A stretch of DNA of 45,225 nt from contig NW_019029076.1 of NCBI RefSeq assembly GCF_002105155.1, positions 1 through 45,225 on the forward strand, in the 5' to 3' direction. The position numbers and the translations under genes were made by a program. Each line of letters opens with the position of its first letter. Position 1 is the first letter of the stretch. The notes beneath the pieces are model-generated. The model had not been told where the DNA came from and did not search any database. It saw only the letters and a list, made by a program, of their open reading frames with translations. Shown piece after piece: positions 13,606 through 24,528 of this stretch. The DNA comes from Lobosporangium transversale. Its lineage: Eukaryota; Mortierellomycota; Mortierellomycetes; Mortierellales; Mortierellaceae.

Positions 13606-15643
13606 ACCGCATTCGAGATGATATATGTGCGAGACACATCCCACCAATATTTCCGGCACCAATCGCATCACGATCAAATACACCACGCATCTGCGGTTGT
13701 ATTTTAACCGTAGTAGAACTGATTCTATGGAGCTGGTGCGATTGGTGCGGTTGGTGGGGTGACAATGTACACTAGTGGGAAATCTATGAATACCACCTAA
13801 CAAACTGGCCTAATACTATTCTCTGCTGGAGACAAAGATTCGAGCCTGCAATCAAACGATTTTCTAAATCTCGAATGTCAGCCATTTTTAGATCAATATG
13901 GAGATTCGTAACATACCTCTAGTGAAAAAGGAACCGGAAAGGAGGTAGAAAATAATAGAGACAGGCACTGATATTTTGCTTGTCTTTAGTCTGGATAGAA
14001 CAAGGTCAAAGTTGGGGGATGTCCAGAGGAGCGAAGGTTATTTAAAGAAGGATGTAGTACATCGTGATGAGTATAGGCTTGATAAATGACTTTTGCTGGT
14101 TTTTTTTTCTGCTTAGTTTTGCTGGTTGAATTTTTTAGCCTTTTTTATTAGCTTCCAAAGCATGCAAATGGAGTAGGTCGGGGCACCGATATTGCTTCTA
14201 CGCACCATAATTATGATCTGATATGGTCGATAAGATGTCAGTAGCCGGTTGTTTCCTGCTCGTAGAAAGCACGGAAAACTGGATCTGGCCTACCCATGAG
14301 TTGATGAAAGCTAAATGAGTAAATTTGTCCGTTTTACAGTCCAAGAAGTACACTAAATGATTAAGCCTAAAAGAAGTACCAACATCTTGGTCTGTGCGCC
14401 ACTGGCGCATGTCCCTTACCTTTTTTTTATTTTTTTATTTTTTTTTTTGGAACGGACTTTTGTTTAGAAGAAACCCATCAACTATATTACATATCAGCAC
14501 TGCCAATGAAATAAAAAAATGTGTGTACAGTGGAATCTCGATAATTGTACACTTTTGTAGGCTCGTTCCCAGCCCTCTCCGTAAGTAGGCTCGTTCCCAT
14601 CCCTCTTCACTTTATAAAGGTGACAGGAAATAATCATTTCCTTTTTTTATCACCTATAGTGAGGCATTTTGGCTGGGAGCTCAAAAAGGAAAGGTTATAT
14701 TTTTTTGTTAAGAATAGCAACTTAATTCAATAGGCGTCCACTTCACCTCAAACAATTTTGAACATCAAACGATTGCTGGTCTCATATCGAAATTTTTTGA
14801 GGGAGCGCTCAAAAAGGAAATGTAATAATTTTTAGAATATGTGATTTAATTCAGTCGGCAGGCCTCACGTTCGTGTATTTTTTTTTTTCATCTATTGATA
14901 TGAGAGTCCTTCCGAATTAACTTTTTTCTAATGAAAGTTGGTAGTCAAACATGGCAATCAGTGATATTATATAATGTATATTTGTTGCACACTCAGTTCA
15001 GTCTACATAGCTTTAATCTGTAATTAGTAGATGTGATAGCAGCCGGTCAGAAGCATAGCCATTTTAGATGGCCTGATGGCAAAGTAAAAATAAAAGTATC
15101 CTCCAAAAATGCTTTCAATTGTTGCGTCCTGAGGTTGCTTGAGGCGCCCTGAGGTACTTCATAATACCGCAATATTTAATAGCGGCTCAATATTAGATCC
15201 TATCATGAAACAATTGTGCATATTTCACAGTACGCGTAGCCTCATGGCAAAGGTATACGACTAGCCTAGGAAAGCTGCTAATAAAAAGCTAGATAAAAAA
15301 ACACCGAAAAGCAATAATGCCCTAGTCTCTCAAGCACTCACGCGCCTCAGGATCATACAATATAAATGCCATAGACACCTAGTGAACTCTCAGTCTGCAA
15401 TAAAACTGCTCTATTCTCGTACTCCTTGCTACGCACCAAGGTAAACTTACGGATATTTGATGAACAAAAAAAAGGTATAAATGCCTCATGGGAATGGTGT
15501 GTGGATCCACATCTCACCTCATCAAACTCCTCAGCAATAATACACACTCTATTCTCCTTGAACCCGCTTTCACCATCAAACATTTTATCCACAATAAAAG
15601 CATTCAAACACTTCCCACGATCTCTATCTGAACATCTTTTTCA
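13606..15643. other. Gene-free stretch with degenerate repeats
   Basis: No convincing protein. It includes a degenerate direct repeat (14675-14859), a short duplicated motif AGGCTCGTTCCCA at about 14559 and 14587, and AT-rich DNA. At 14527 a sequence beginning CAGTGGAATCTCGATAATTG resembles terminal repeats of pogo-type transposons, but no partner was found. The final 100 bp is a pyrimidine-rich leader before the DUF6589-like frame. Confidence 0.5.
14675..14859. repeat. Degenerate direct repeat, two copies of about 60 bp
   Basis: 14675-14735 and 14801-14859 both run GGGAGC, CTCAAAAAGGAAA, an AT-rich middle, then TTAATTCA and GGC. They are clearly related with several substitutions and small gaps, an old tandem duplication or two ends of a decayed element. 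Confidence 0.6.
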
Positions 15644-17799
15644 ATGTCCCATCAAAACCAAATGGCTCACTTCCAAGCTTACCAGCCTATCTATGCTGAC
15701 TCTGAAGGCATTGTTCTTGGGCTACTAAATACAGTATTCAGACAAGGCCAACAAGGCTATATCGCTTGTAGATTTCTTGCTAGTGCTTCTAACGAGTGAG
15801 AACACTGAGATAAAGAGACGAACAGGACTACTCCTTTTATCCAGGAAAATCCCTACCATTGTGTCGTTAATCTTCCAAAAGTGCAAGAATAAAAGAGGAT
15901 TGTTGCTGCGAACAGAAGAATATTTTCATCGGGAAATAGTCGGCGAACTCGACACTCTGAGCACATCGAAAGAGTTGCAGACTAGCCCAACACACACCCA
16001 CTTGAATATATTTGACAACTTTTCCCTGAATCTATATTCTGAGTTGATGGTTCAACGCTCACCAATGCTGTCAAGGCTCCTACGCTCAGTACTGGATGGA
16101 AAAGCTTTGGCCATTTCAATGATTGGCAGCATTATGACGAGATACACCAGTTCCCACTGCAATCTGTATCAAAAGGTTATGGGGACATACCTCTTCAGCA
16201 ACGGAGCCAGTCGTAAGACGATGGAAGCTTTATCTCACGCCGGACTTTCAGTGTCATACTCTACTGTCATGAGGATATTGCGACAACTAACTGTAAACGC
16301 ATTGGCCGATGTCCGAGCTGTAGCCGCAAACAAAAGCTGGTACATTGTGTATGATAATTTGAACTTTCGCCGAGTTAAGCATGACCAGAGGTTAGACAAC
16401 AGGGACTATTTTGTAAGCGGCACCACAGCCACCCTTATCCAGTGTGATCCTACTAATGGCGCGTTCAACCAAGGCTCATATGAACGGCTCTGCTTTAAGG
16501 ACTTGATTATCAGTCGAGATAATGATGCCCACTTTCAGGAGGTAGCTACTTATCATCTCATCAATGTGCTTAAGAGGCATTACGAGGCATTCAAGAGTCT
16601 CCAAAACGATGCTCCAGTCAAGAACTTACTTCCGGCCAAAAAATCCGAGACGTTTCCCTTGCCTTCGATGGATATCAATGAGTCAACTACGGAGGGTAAC
16701 AAGGATGTTATTAACACAGTCATCAACAACACCCTCCAACTTCCAAGAGAATGGTTCAACAGCAAAAGACATATAGTGGTCGCAGGAGATCAACTCACAA
16801 TCAAAAACATTCGATCTCTGTTGAAGTATCGTCGGGACCACTAAACACATTATAGCCGGTTAGAGTGGGTGATTCAATTGTTCCACTTACAAATGGTATT
16901 TGCTGCTACCATTCTACGTACATATTATGGGTCAATCACAACACCTGGATCACTTGCACATTTCACGGAAAAGTTACATCGAAAGAGGATGAGCTTGGAA
17001 AGCTGGATTTCCATGCTGTCAACGAACTGATTCACCAAGTGTTCGAAGCTGTAGCATGGAGAGCATGGAGAGTGGTGATGAAGAGCAGCCGTGGAGAGTC
17101 ATCAGCGGAATATGCTAGCAGGAAGGCAAACGAGATTTTTGAAAAATTTGTATGTGGAACTAACTCCTTCCTTAACGATAATAATAAGGTGTCATTTAAT
17201 GGATCGCTGCTCTTCCGAGACATGATGCTTTATGTCGAATTATCCCATGCTATCAGGTCTGGCGACATTGGTCGAATCGAAGAGGTCATAAAGTGGCTGA
17301 CTATAATGTTTCAAGCAGGCTGTACCAAAAACTACGCACATGAGCTTATCCATCTCCAATGTGGCCTCCAGTATGCATGGCCTAAAGAAACCATTCAAAC
17401 GAACCTCAATTCTAATGGAAACAGAGTACAAAGTCGCCCGAAACCGAACATACCACAAGTCCGTCAAATTCATTGATGATGTGACGAGCGTTTTGGAGAC
17501 ACTAGAGGATATTAAACTATTCTCCAAGGAATCAAAGCCCACAGTTGAAGCCAAAACGAAGCGCTGCACAGACCTTTTCAATGATGGCGTTGCAGTACTT
17601 TCCGAGGGGAAACGTTTAGAGGCCATAAAGCAGAAAAACAGGGAGCCTTGATCACAATACCGAAAACTCACTGGATCCGTTTTCTCTTGAAGTTGATTTG
17701 ACAGACGTAAACACCGACGAAATTGATCTCTTGACAGACCTTGCTGGGAATGAAGTCGGAGATTATCCGATTTTTTGGGAAGATACCTTTGCAGAATAA
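15644..17799 (+). pseudogene. Decayed DUF6589-type (transposase-like) gene
   Basis: An ATG at 15644 opens MSHQNQMAHFQAYQPIYAD. The main conserved part starts in another frame around 15730 (KAISLVDFLLVLLTSENTEIKRR) and runs to 16841. It contains WYIVYDNLNFRR and VVAGDQLTIKNIRSLLKYRR, hallmarks I associate with DUF6589 proteins. A TAA at 16842-16844 interrupts the frame; downstream it resumes as HYSRLEWVIQLFHLQMVFA. A frameshift near 17000-17015 moves reading to FHAVNELIHQVFEAVAWRAW and GCTKNYAHELIHLQCGL, ending 17476. Further shifts lead to 17340-17651 and an acidic tail ending at 17799. The D (YDN), D (GDQ) and E (AHEL) fit a DDE-like arrangement, so a mobile origin is likely. At least one stop and three frameshifts make it inactive. 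Confidence 0.72.
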
Positions 17800-17971
17800 T
17801 ACCTTTGTATATAGTATAATTAAATAAATATATATTTTTGGGTGCAGAAGTTCACTTCTATCGAGTATAGTTAATTGGTGTCTATAGCTCCTTCCATTCA
17901 CATGTTCATTATATTTATGTGGATATATTTTGCTATTGATAATTTATGTGTTTGTTACTTGGTATTACTGA

Positions 17972-19388
17972 TTATATTCTTCTTCTCTTATACAGCCTGC
18001 TTTCGTTCCTCGCCTTGCTTACAAGTCCTAAAAGGTGATCAAAGATGTTTTTGATGCCCAACCATGACTCTTCCCACTTAATATTCTTCATAACGGTATG
18101 ATTAAGAGGCGATAGATGAAAAGATGGTGACGCTGATGACGGTTTTTGTAAACATTCTACAAAATGCCACTCACTCCCATCTGTTACGATTCCATACGTT
18201 GTAATGTCTTGTCCTTGGTCTGAATCTTTACTGCGCATACGTTTTCGGCCTGTGGTTTGCGATTCGAGTTGCATCATATTTTCTGCGACAGCCGCCTTGA
18301 AATCCTTATTTTGTACTTTCGTCACGCACAAAGAACAAAAAGCTTCATCATTCTTGGATTTAATACCGTACCACACCTTTCCTCGGCCAAGTCTTCCTCT
18401 AATTTCCTCTTCCGAACTGAGCTTTAAATCATCCGTGAATAATGTGACAGCATGGACAAGCATAGGTTCAACAATCTTCAACATTCCTTCATCACTATCA
18501 AGCAAGGAGCACCTCTTCCTTGATTCGATTTCGTCTTGTAGTCGTTTAATCGCGTGGTCGTGCTCAGCCGTGCCTCCAGTATTGATGGGGATCCCTTCAA
18601 GTGGTTGTATTTCAGTCAAACTTGGGTCTGACGCGTCGGTAAATCCAAAGAAGCTGTTAACATCCTTCAGTGTGTAGTCAGAAAACGGTTTATCAGGGTA
18701 GCTGATCTCAACTAGAATATTCTGTGCTGAATTATAAATGACCTTTAAGGCTTGCTGAAGCAATTGATCTGTTGGGTTTTCTACTTCGAGAAGTTGACCG
18801 CCACAATCCTTATATTTGATGGTAATAATTTCTGAACCAAAGAGAAGATCAGGAAAGTTGCCTCTAATTTTCTCCTTTAACCTTTCCATGGTTGCTTTGT
18901 CCATGTCTATAGTTGAGACAAACTTCTTGTTATTAAATGACTCAAGGACAATATTGAATCTCCCGATACTTGAGCATACTAAATTAATAAAATTATGATG
19001 AGTAACCGGCCAATGTTTAAATGATTTCCACCATGACTATCAATACTCAACACTAACCTTTCTTCGGCGGCTGGACGAGAACACGAATCGTTTCTCTTGC
19101 TGCTTCTTTTCCAAACGCTTCAGAAAGTGTTGATGTAGGTAAAAGCCTCTTCTTGCTTGGGACATTATCGAGAACGTTTGGAGTATCATCAGCATCTTGG
19201 GCGATTGGTATCGAGACTTGCCAGAGGGCAAGCGTGTTAGCAGCAACATTGTCAAATTCAGGTGTTTTCTTTTTCTTGAGCTCATCCTTGAGAGCATTCA
19301 CTGTGAGGTTTGAAGGGAGCTCAATGGAAAAGGCGTTGTAAAGGCTTTCGCCTTCCTTGACACAATACAGTGTTAACTGAGTAGCCAT
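17972..19388 (-). CDS. Crinkler (CRN) protein with a nuclease-like C-terminus, two exons
   Basis: Minus strand exons 19388-19058 and 18978-17972 (donor GTTAGT, acceptor TTTAG, phase 1) give 445 residues. Residues 1-110 are a typical CRN ubiquitin-like header: LTLYCVKEGESLYNAFSIEL, LKDELKKKKTPEFDNV, LWQVSIPIA and a final RVLVQPPK. A middle region (about 120-205) looks like a second ubiquitin-like/PB1-like fold. The C-terminal part carries GRLGRGKVWYGIKSKN, CVTKVQNKDFKAAVAENMMQLES, GRKR and YGIVTDGSEWHFVE, the framework of the restriction-endonuclease-like domain seen in many CRN proteins. In relatives as I remember them, GRG.VDY and TEVK carry the D and E-x-K residues; here they read VWY and TKVQ, so catalysis is probably lost. 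The tail is basic (YKRRR). CRNs are known as effectors in oomycetes and occur widely in fungi with unclear roles. The gene is divergent from the one at 19820. Confidence 0.8.
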
Positions 19389-19819
19389 AATGGAATGAAA
19401 AGGTGAGAAGGAGGAAGATAAAGAGTTGAATTCTGCATGTTTGGCCTACTGCATTACAAATTGTTGGGTGTCGCTCGCAATGGATTACAAGTCGATGTGG
19501 TTTTTGTGACCCGAGCTTTGGCGTCAAAAAAAAAAAAAATGTGGCTTTTGAAAAACGTTCTAGAATTTCTAGGTTGATGGACATGGCTCCCTTCTCTTCT
19601 CATATTATCTCTTATATCTCTCTTATATTAAAATATTACAAAAAATTATGTGACAGCCAAAAAAGGTGACTTTAAAAAGACGAAGTGACTGGTGGGATAC
19701 GATGAAACAAAAATAAACAAAAGAGAAACAAAAATAAACGATGAAACAAAAAAAAAAAAAAAAAAAAAAAAGCATGTATCATGAAGCGAACCTAAATTTT
19801 TTAATTTGATTTTTTTGAA

Positions 19820-20434
19820 ATGGTTGCCACACGCTCCGCACGCTCCACAAACTCTACACGTTCTACACGTTCTACACGTTCCACAGCTTTACCAAATCCA
19901 TCGGGTGTACAACATATTATCCAAGCACGACGAGCTCAGCGGGCTGTGCAACGTATCAAAGAACGACCCGTAGACGCTGAAGAGGAACTAATACAAAGCC
20001 AACAGGCAGTAAAGGATACTGAAGAAGGGTTGTATGATGAGTTCTACAGCTCCATCGACGAATACGCCCTGCTTGCTTTGCTCGAACAAGAGGAGAAAGA
20101 AGAGAAAAAGAGTGAGAGTGAAGAGGAAAGAAAACTTGAAGAAAGAAAGGCAAGAAAAACTGGGATTGCAGCTGAGATTAGCTGCAGGGAATGCTTGAAC
20201 ATCGGCTGCTCTTCTCAATATAAGTGTATTTGTCCTTCTCTGGAGCAGCCAGCCCCCGCAACTCCTCCGCCACCAGTTTATCAATCACAATCTTCAGAGA
20301 AGATGAATGAAGCGTATGTGCACTATGAAGCTGCACCCATCAATTGCCCCAGATGTTTTGCGGAGCTGTTGTTTGATGTAGAGCCTCTGAATATAAAGCT
20401 ATGGAGGGCGGAAAAAATAAATGATCGTCAATAA
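19820..20434 (+). CDS. Hypothetical coiled-coil and cysteine-rich protein
   Basis: A single 204-residue frame from the first ATG. The N-terminus is a short Ser/Thr/Arg repeat (TRSTRSTRST), followed by RRAQRAVQRIKERP, an acidic-basic Glu/Lys helix (about residues 90-112) likely to form a coiled coil, a CRECLNIGC...KCIC cysteine cluster, a proline stretch (PATPPPP), and a final CPRC. The cysteine pairs could bind zinc. I do not recognise the family. It lies directly upstream of the MITE and the Helitron and in the same direction, so it may be an accessory frame of the Helitron rather than a host gene. Its start lies about 430 bp from the divergent CRN start. Confidence 0.55.
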   Translation: MVATRSARSTNSTRSTRSTRSTALPNPSGVQHIIQARRAQRAVQRIKERPVDAEEELIQSQQAVKDTEEGLYDEFYSSIDEYALLALLEQEEKEEKKSESEEERKLEERKARKTGIAAEISCRECLNIGCSSQYKCICPSLEQPAPATPPPPVYQSQSSEKMNEAYVHYEAAPINCPRCFAELLFDVEPLNIKLWRAEKINDRQ

Positions 20435-20460
20435 ACGTCGCCAGAGCTCTGTTTTCTGTA

Positions 20461-20574
20461 GGAGAATCCAGTGCTCCTATTCGAACTGAAATTTTGTCAA
20501 TTATGATGTTTCAGTTTAAAAAAATAAATATCAAATGACAAAATTTCAGTTCGAATAGGAGCACTGGGAGAATC
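20461..20574. mobile_element. 98-bp hAT-type MITE with 8-bp target duplication
   Basis: The element spans 20469-20566. Its ends are 32-bp inverted repeats (CAGTGCTCCTATTCGAACTG... and the complement), separated by an AT-rich middle. It is flanked on both sides by GGAGAATC (20461-20468 and 20567-20574). An 8-bp target duplication and the CAGTG terminus fit the hAT superfamily; the element is far too small to encode anything. A related end sequence lies at 37753 and 41952. Confidence 0.9.
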
Positions 20575-20581
20575 CATAAAG

Positions 20582-20618
20582 ACTGGTCAAAATGAAAATC
20601 ATTCTCATTTTGACCAGT
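20582..20618. repeat. 14-bp-stem hairpin
   Basis: ACTGGTCAAAATGA and TCATTTTGACCAGT flank a 9-base loop, directly after the MITE and about 175 bp before the Helitron start codon. Function unknown. Confidence 0.75.
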
Positions 20619-21309
20619 TTTTATTTCTGGCGGTGAAATAGAATAAAAGTGTCAAAACTTATCCATCGATAATGTGGTAGAGGATATAGTAGGTAGGCAG
20701 CGCTGCCAAAGGCCTTTTCTGTCTTTTTCACCCAACACAATTACAATATTGTCAATTTGAATTTTTCTCTCAGCACCTAGATTTCATAAAGACATGGTCC
20801 GCACCTGTAGTCTGTGCAACAGTGAAAAGCATGATAGGCGGCTCTGCCCTCAAAAAACAGAGCGTGTTGAGCTTCGCACAAACCTTCCCTCCGCTTCACG
20901 CCTGGAGCAGGTTATTGGTCCCACGAGAGGGTAAAGAAGTGATTATTTTATTTTGTTATTTATTTAGCCCTCTATTATTTTATTCTCATCATATATATAT
21001 AAGGGCAAATATTGTTAGCCAGCCCCAAAGGTCGCATATGTGTAGCACTTGCAATCGCCCAGGACATAATCGAAGTACATGTCCGAGTGCTGAAAGGTGG
21101 GTTCTACGTACTTTAAATATTTCATATAATCATACTCTTCCTCGCCATCGATTTGACTTTATAACGGATTATTACTGTCCATTAATCCATTGATTTAGCA
21201 GCCATATCCAAAATGAAGCCAATCATGGAGCAGTGCGCGAGCGAAGCTTTGATCATGACCTTGATATCGAAAATGAGAGACCCACACAAGGGCGAAGGTG
21301 AGCTACATT

Positions 21310-21420
21310 TTGTTCACTCTTTATTTCCTTTTTTTTTATTTTTTTATTTTTTATTTTTTATTTTTTATTTTTTTATTTTTTAATTTTTTAATTTTTTTAT
21401 TTTTTTTAATTTTTTCGTAC
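21310..21420. repeat. T(5-8)A low-complexity tract in a Helitron intron
   Basis: A run of TTTTTA-like units inside the third Helitron intron; it gives a spurious Phe/Leu/Ile-rich frame. Confidence 0.85.
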
Positions 21421-21555
21421 TATATCATATTATATGCATTTTATGTGACATCAGTCTTCAGAATACAACCTACCTGCCAACCCCCCGTAGCTCGAGTATG
21501 TAGTAGATGCAATCAGCAAGGACATAACCGAAACACATGTCCTGTTATAAAGTAA

Positions 21556-21593
<38 letters not shown>

Positions 21594-23421
21594 TCGGGGC
21601 TCTATCTAAATACAATAGTGATGAAGATGACATCCTTCCTCTCGGTAGAAGGAGATTCCGGGAAGATTTGGTCTCAGGCCCTAATATCGAGCGCCATAGG
21701 CATCGCTTAGAACCGATGACCCAGTGCCCTTATTGCGATGCCTTCATGTTTATCGAAGAACGCATCCAAGGCAGCAGCAGACAACGACCAGAATTTTCCT
21801 TATGTTGTGGAAGAGGTCAAATAAAAATCCCTCATCTAGGGCCTATCCCACGCTTGGTAGAGCTTTTTGGAGAGCAAAATGCGGAAAGCAGAGCATTCCG
21901 CAGCCATGCACGGCAATACAACTGTGCTCTTTCCTTTACATCAATGAAGGTGAACCATGATAGGAGCCTTGCAAACGGCCAACAAGGCGTGTACACCTTC
22001 CGTATCATCGGCGGCATTGCTCACTTGATTGGTCCTATGAATCCGCCCGAAGGCATAGATCCCCAGTTTTTGCAAACCCACAGCCACATTCATGACCCCC
22101 AAGAGCAGGCCAGAGTCCGCAACGGCTATTTCGAAGACTCTCTTGATAATTACTTGCTTATAGAACTACAGCAACTTCTTGAACAGCATCACCCAATGGC
22201 CCGCCAGCTCAGGAATATTAAGGAGCGCGCGAACGGCCAAGATACTCAAATGAGGATCGTCATCCGTGCTAAACGCAATCAAAGGGGCCAAAACCAAAGA
22301 CAATATGATCCTTCGTCCTCTGAAATCGCTGTTTTGATGCCTGGCGATGGTAGCGAAGTCAGAGAAAGGGATATCATTATTGAGTACAGGGGAGGTGGTT
22401 TACAGAGGATTGATGAAACCCATCAATCTTACGATAGCCTTCATTACGTACTCTTGCATCCGAACGGAGAGGATGGATGGACATACGGCACATATAGGAA
22501 GACGACTAGGCCAGAATCAGCCTTTGCAGGGTCCCCTGAAGGCAGCGACGACGAAAGGACTGAGGATGAACAGATAGATATCAACGAGGTTCGGACAAGG
22601 AAAAGACGAGATTTCGTCAGTCAGAGGGAGTTTTACGCGTACAGACTGCAGAATCGTCCAATGAGCCCAACAGACCGACGGTCCTATATTTGGCTCCTTC
22701 CACGCTTGGCACACCAATATATTGTTGACCAATATTACAAGTTGGAGACATCTCGGCTTCTTTATATCAGTTTGAACCAATCTAAACTGAAAGCAGATGC
22801 ATACCTAGGTGTAGTAGATGCGATTGAGTTGAATCTCAGACCAGAGAATATTGGGAAGCGAATCACCCTACCATCTTCCTATGTCGGAGGCCCTAGGTTT
22901 ATGCAGCAGCTGTTCCAGGATGCCATTGCCATGGTCCGCAAGTTTGGTAAACCCGACCTCTTTATCACCTTTACATGTAATCCTCAATGGCCAGAGATTC
23001 AGGAGGCCCTTTATGAAGGCCAAACAGCAGCTGACCGGCCGGACCTTTGTGTGCGTGTGTTCAACCTCAAGAAGAAGGCTCTAGAGCACGATCTTTTCAA
23101 AAAAGATACCCTAGGGAAGGTTATCGCCTACAATTGGGTCGTTGAGTTCCAGAAACGTGGTCTGCCGCACCAGCACCTCCTCATAATCCTTGATGACAGG
23201 GACAAGCCTCGAACAACAGACCATTTTGACTCTTTTGTGTCTGCAGAAATTCCTGATCGAAATAGCGCCCCACTAGCGTACGAGACAGTGACATCCCACA
23301 TGATACATGGGCCATGTGGAGTTCATAATCCTCGAGCACCATGCATGGTCGAAGGGAAATTGCAAGCGAAATCACTATAATAATTTTGTGCAACATAGTA
23401 TTTCGCCCATATTTCTAGAGC

Positions 23422-23552
23422 ATTGTCTACGGTACCATGTCCGTATATGTGTGTCACCTTTCTTCATTGAAAATCCGACGAGAAATAAAGAAAAATAAAC
23501 TAAATAAAAAGATCCCTCTGCCCTGCAACTCTGATCTACATCTTTCTTCTCG
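23422..23552 (+). repeat. DIRS-A left inverted terminal repeat
   Basis: Matches the complement of the right repeat from ATTGTC through the GATCTACATCT segment, with a few differences in the outer 25 bp. Confidence 0.85.
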
Positions 23553-23598
23553 TCGCTCCTGGAACTCATCCGTTGCAGACTATTATCTATTCGTTCCA

Positions 23599-24528
23599 AT
23601 GAGCGACAATTCTACCGACAACACTCATAATGCACTCCTTCATGAAATCAACACTCTTCGTCAGCAGGTGGCTGCCCTTACGCAGGCCAACCCTTCCTCC
23701 TCTTCCCCTTCCCCCATCACCATTGATCGCCCACAGGCCAAGATACTTGTCCTCTCTGATACCCTCAAAGCGGCTGTACCTTCCCTTGACGGCTCTCATT
23801 TCTTCCGTCCCCCGGACAACTCTGGCGACGATAACATCCTCACCGAGTACGTCCTCTATCCCAAGAACCCAGATCAGCAGTACAAAGCGCCCTCTCTTGA
23901 GTTGCCTTGGCCTCAGGAGACCACTTCTTTTCAACGAGTGGACAAGTGGTTATCCCAACTACAGGAACGTCAGGCCCACGCTACGCGACCCTTGGACGAA
24001 TTCCTGGCAGAATACTTTCACAAAGTGCACGATCCTGCATTACGGCAGATCGTCGCAGATTTTGGGCATGTCATGCGATCTCATCTGGCCGTTACAGCAC
24101 GCCAAATCACCGATCTGCGCATGGATAATTTTGTGTACGCAAAGGGTCTCAAGCCAGCCCCTGATCATGAAAAGACTGCAACTATCACTAAAGATGATAT
24201 TGCAGCCCGAATTAAAGCTGCTGAGGAGTACCAGGAGGCCAGCAAGCCTCGCAAGACAGCTTTGCAAAACAGAGGATCCGGTCGCAATTCCGGTTCTCGC
24301 AGCAGGGGTATTTACTTTAACATGTACCCCCACCAGCAGCAACAGTTCCAGCAATTTCCATCACAATCGCAACCTTATTCACCAGCGAATCATCATCAAG
24401 CACAACAAGCCACACCTCCTCAGCTCACTTACGGGTATGGAGAGCCCATGCATAACAACCAGCAGGGACAGTATTTTTACAGAGGCAGCCGTGGACGGGG
24501 ACGCGGCAGCGCCAACAAGAGCCAGTAG
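23599..24528 (+). CDS. gag: DIRS-A gag-like protein
   Basis: 309 residues from MSDNSTDNTHN, the first ATG after the left repeat in a good context. A short coiled-coil-like start (LHEINTLRQQVAAL), a mid region with WPQETTSFQRVDKWLSQLQ, and a C-terminus rich in Gln/Pro then Arg/Gly (GSRGRGRGS) as in nucleic-acid-binding gag tails. It is the structural protein expected to package the RNA. The stop TAG (24526-24528) lies inside the start of the overlapping pol frame, which is in the -1 frame. Confidence 0.72.
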   Translation: MSDNSTDNTHNALLHEINTLRQQVAALTQANPSSSSPSPITIDRPQAKILVLSDTLKAAVPSLDGSHFFRPPDNSGDDNILTEYVLYPKNPDQQYKAPSLELPWPQETTSFQRVDKWLSQLQERQAHATRPLDEFLAEYFHKVHDPALRQIVADFGHVMRSHLAVTARQITDLRMDNFVYAKGLKPAPDHEKTATITKDDIAARIKAAEEYQEASKPRKTALQNRGSGRNSGSRSRGIYFNMYPHQQQQFQQFPSQSQPYSPANHHQAQQATPPQLTYGYGEPMHNNQQGQYFYRGSRGRGRGSANKSQ

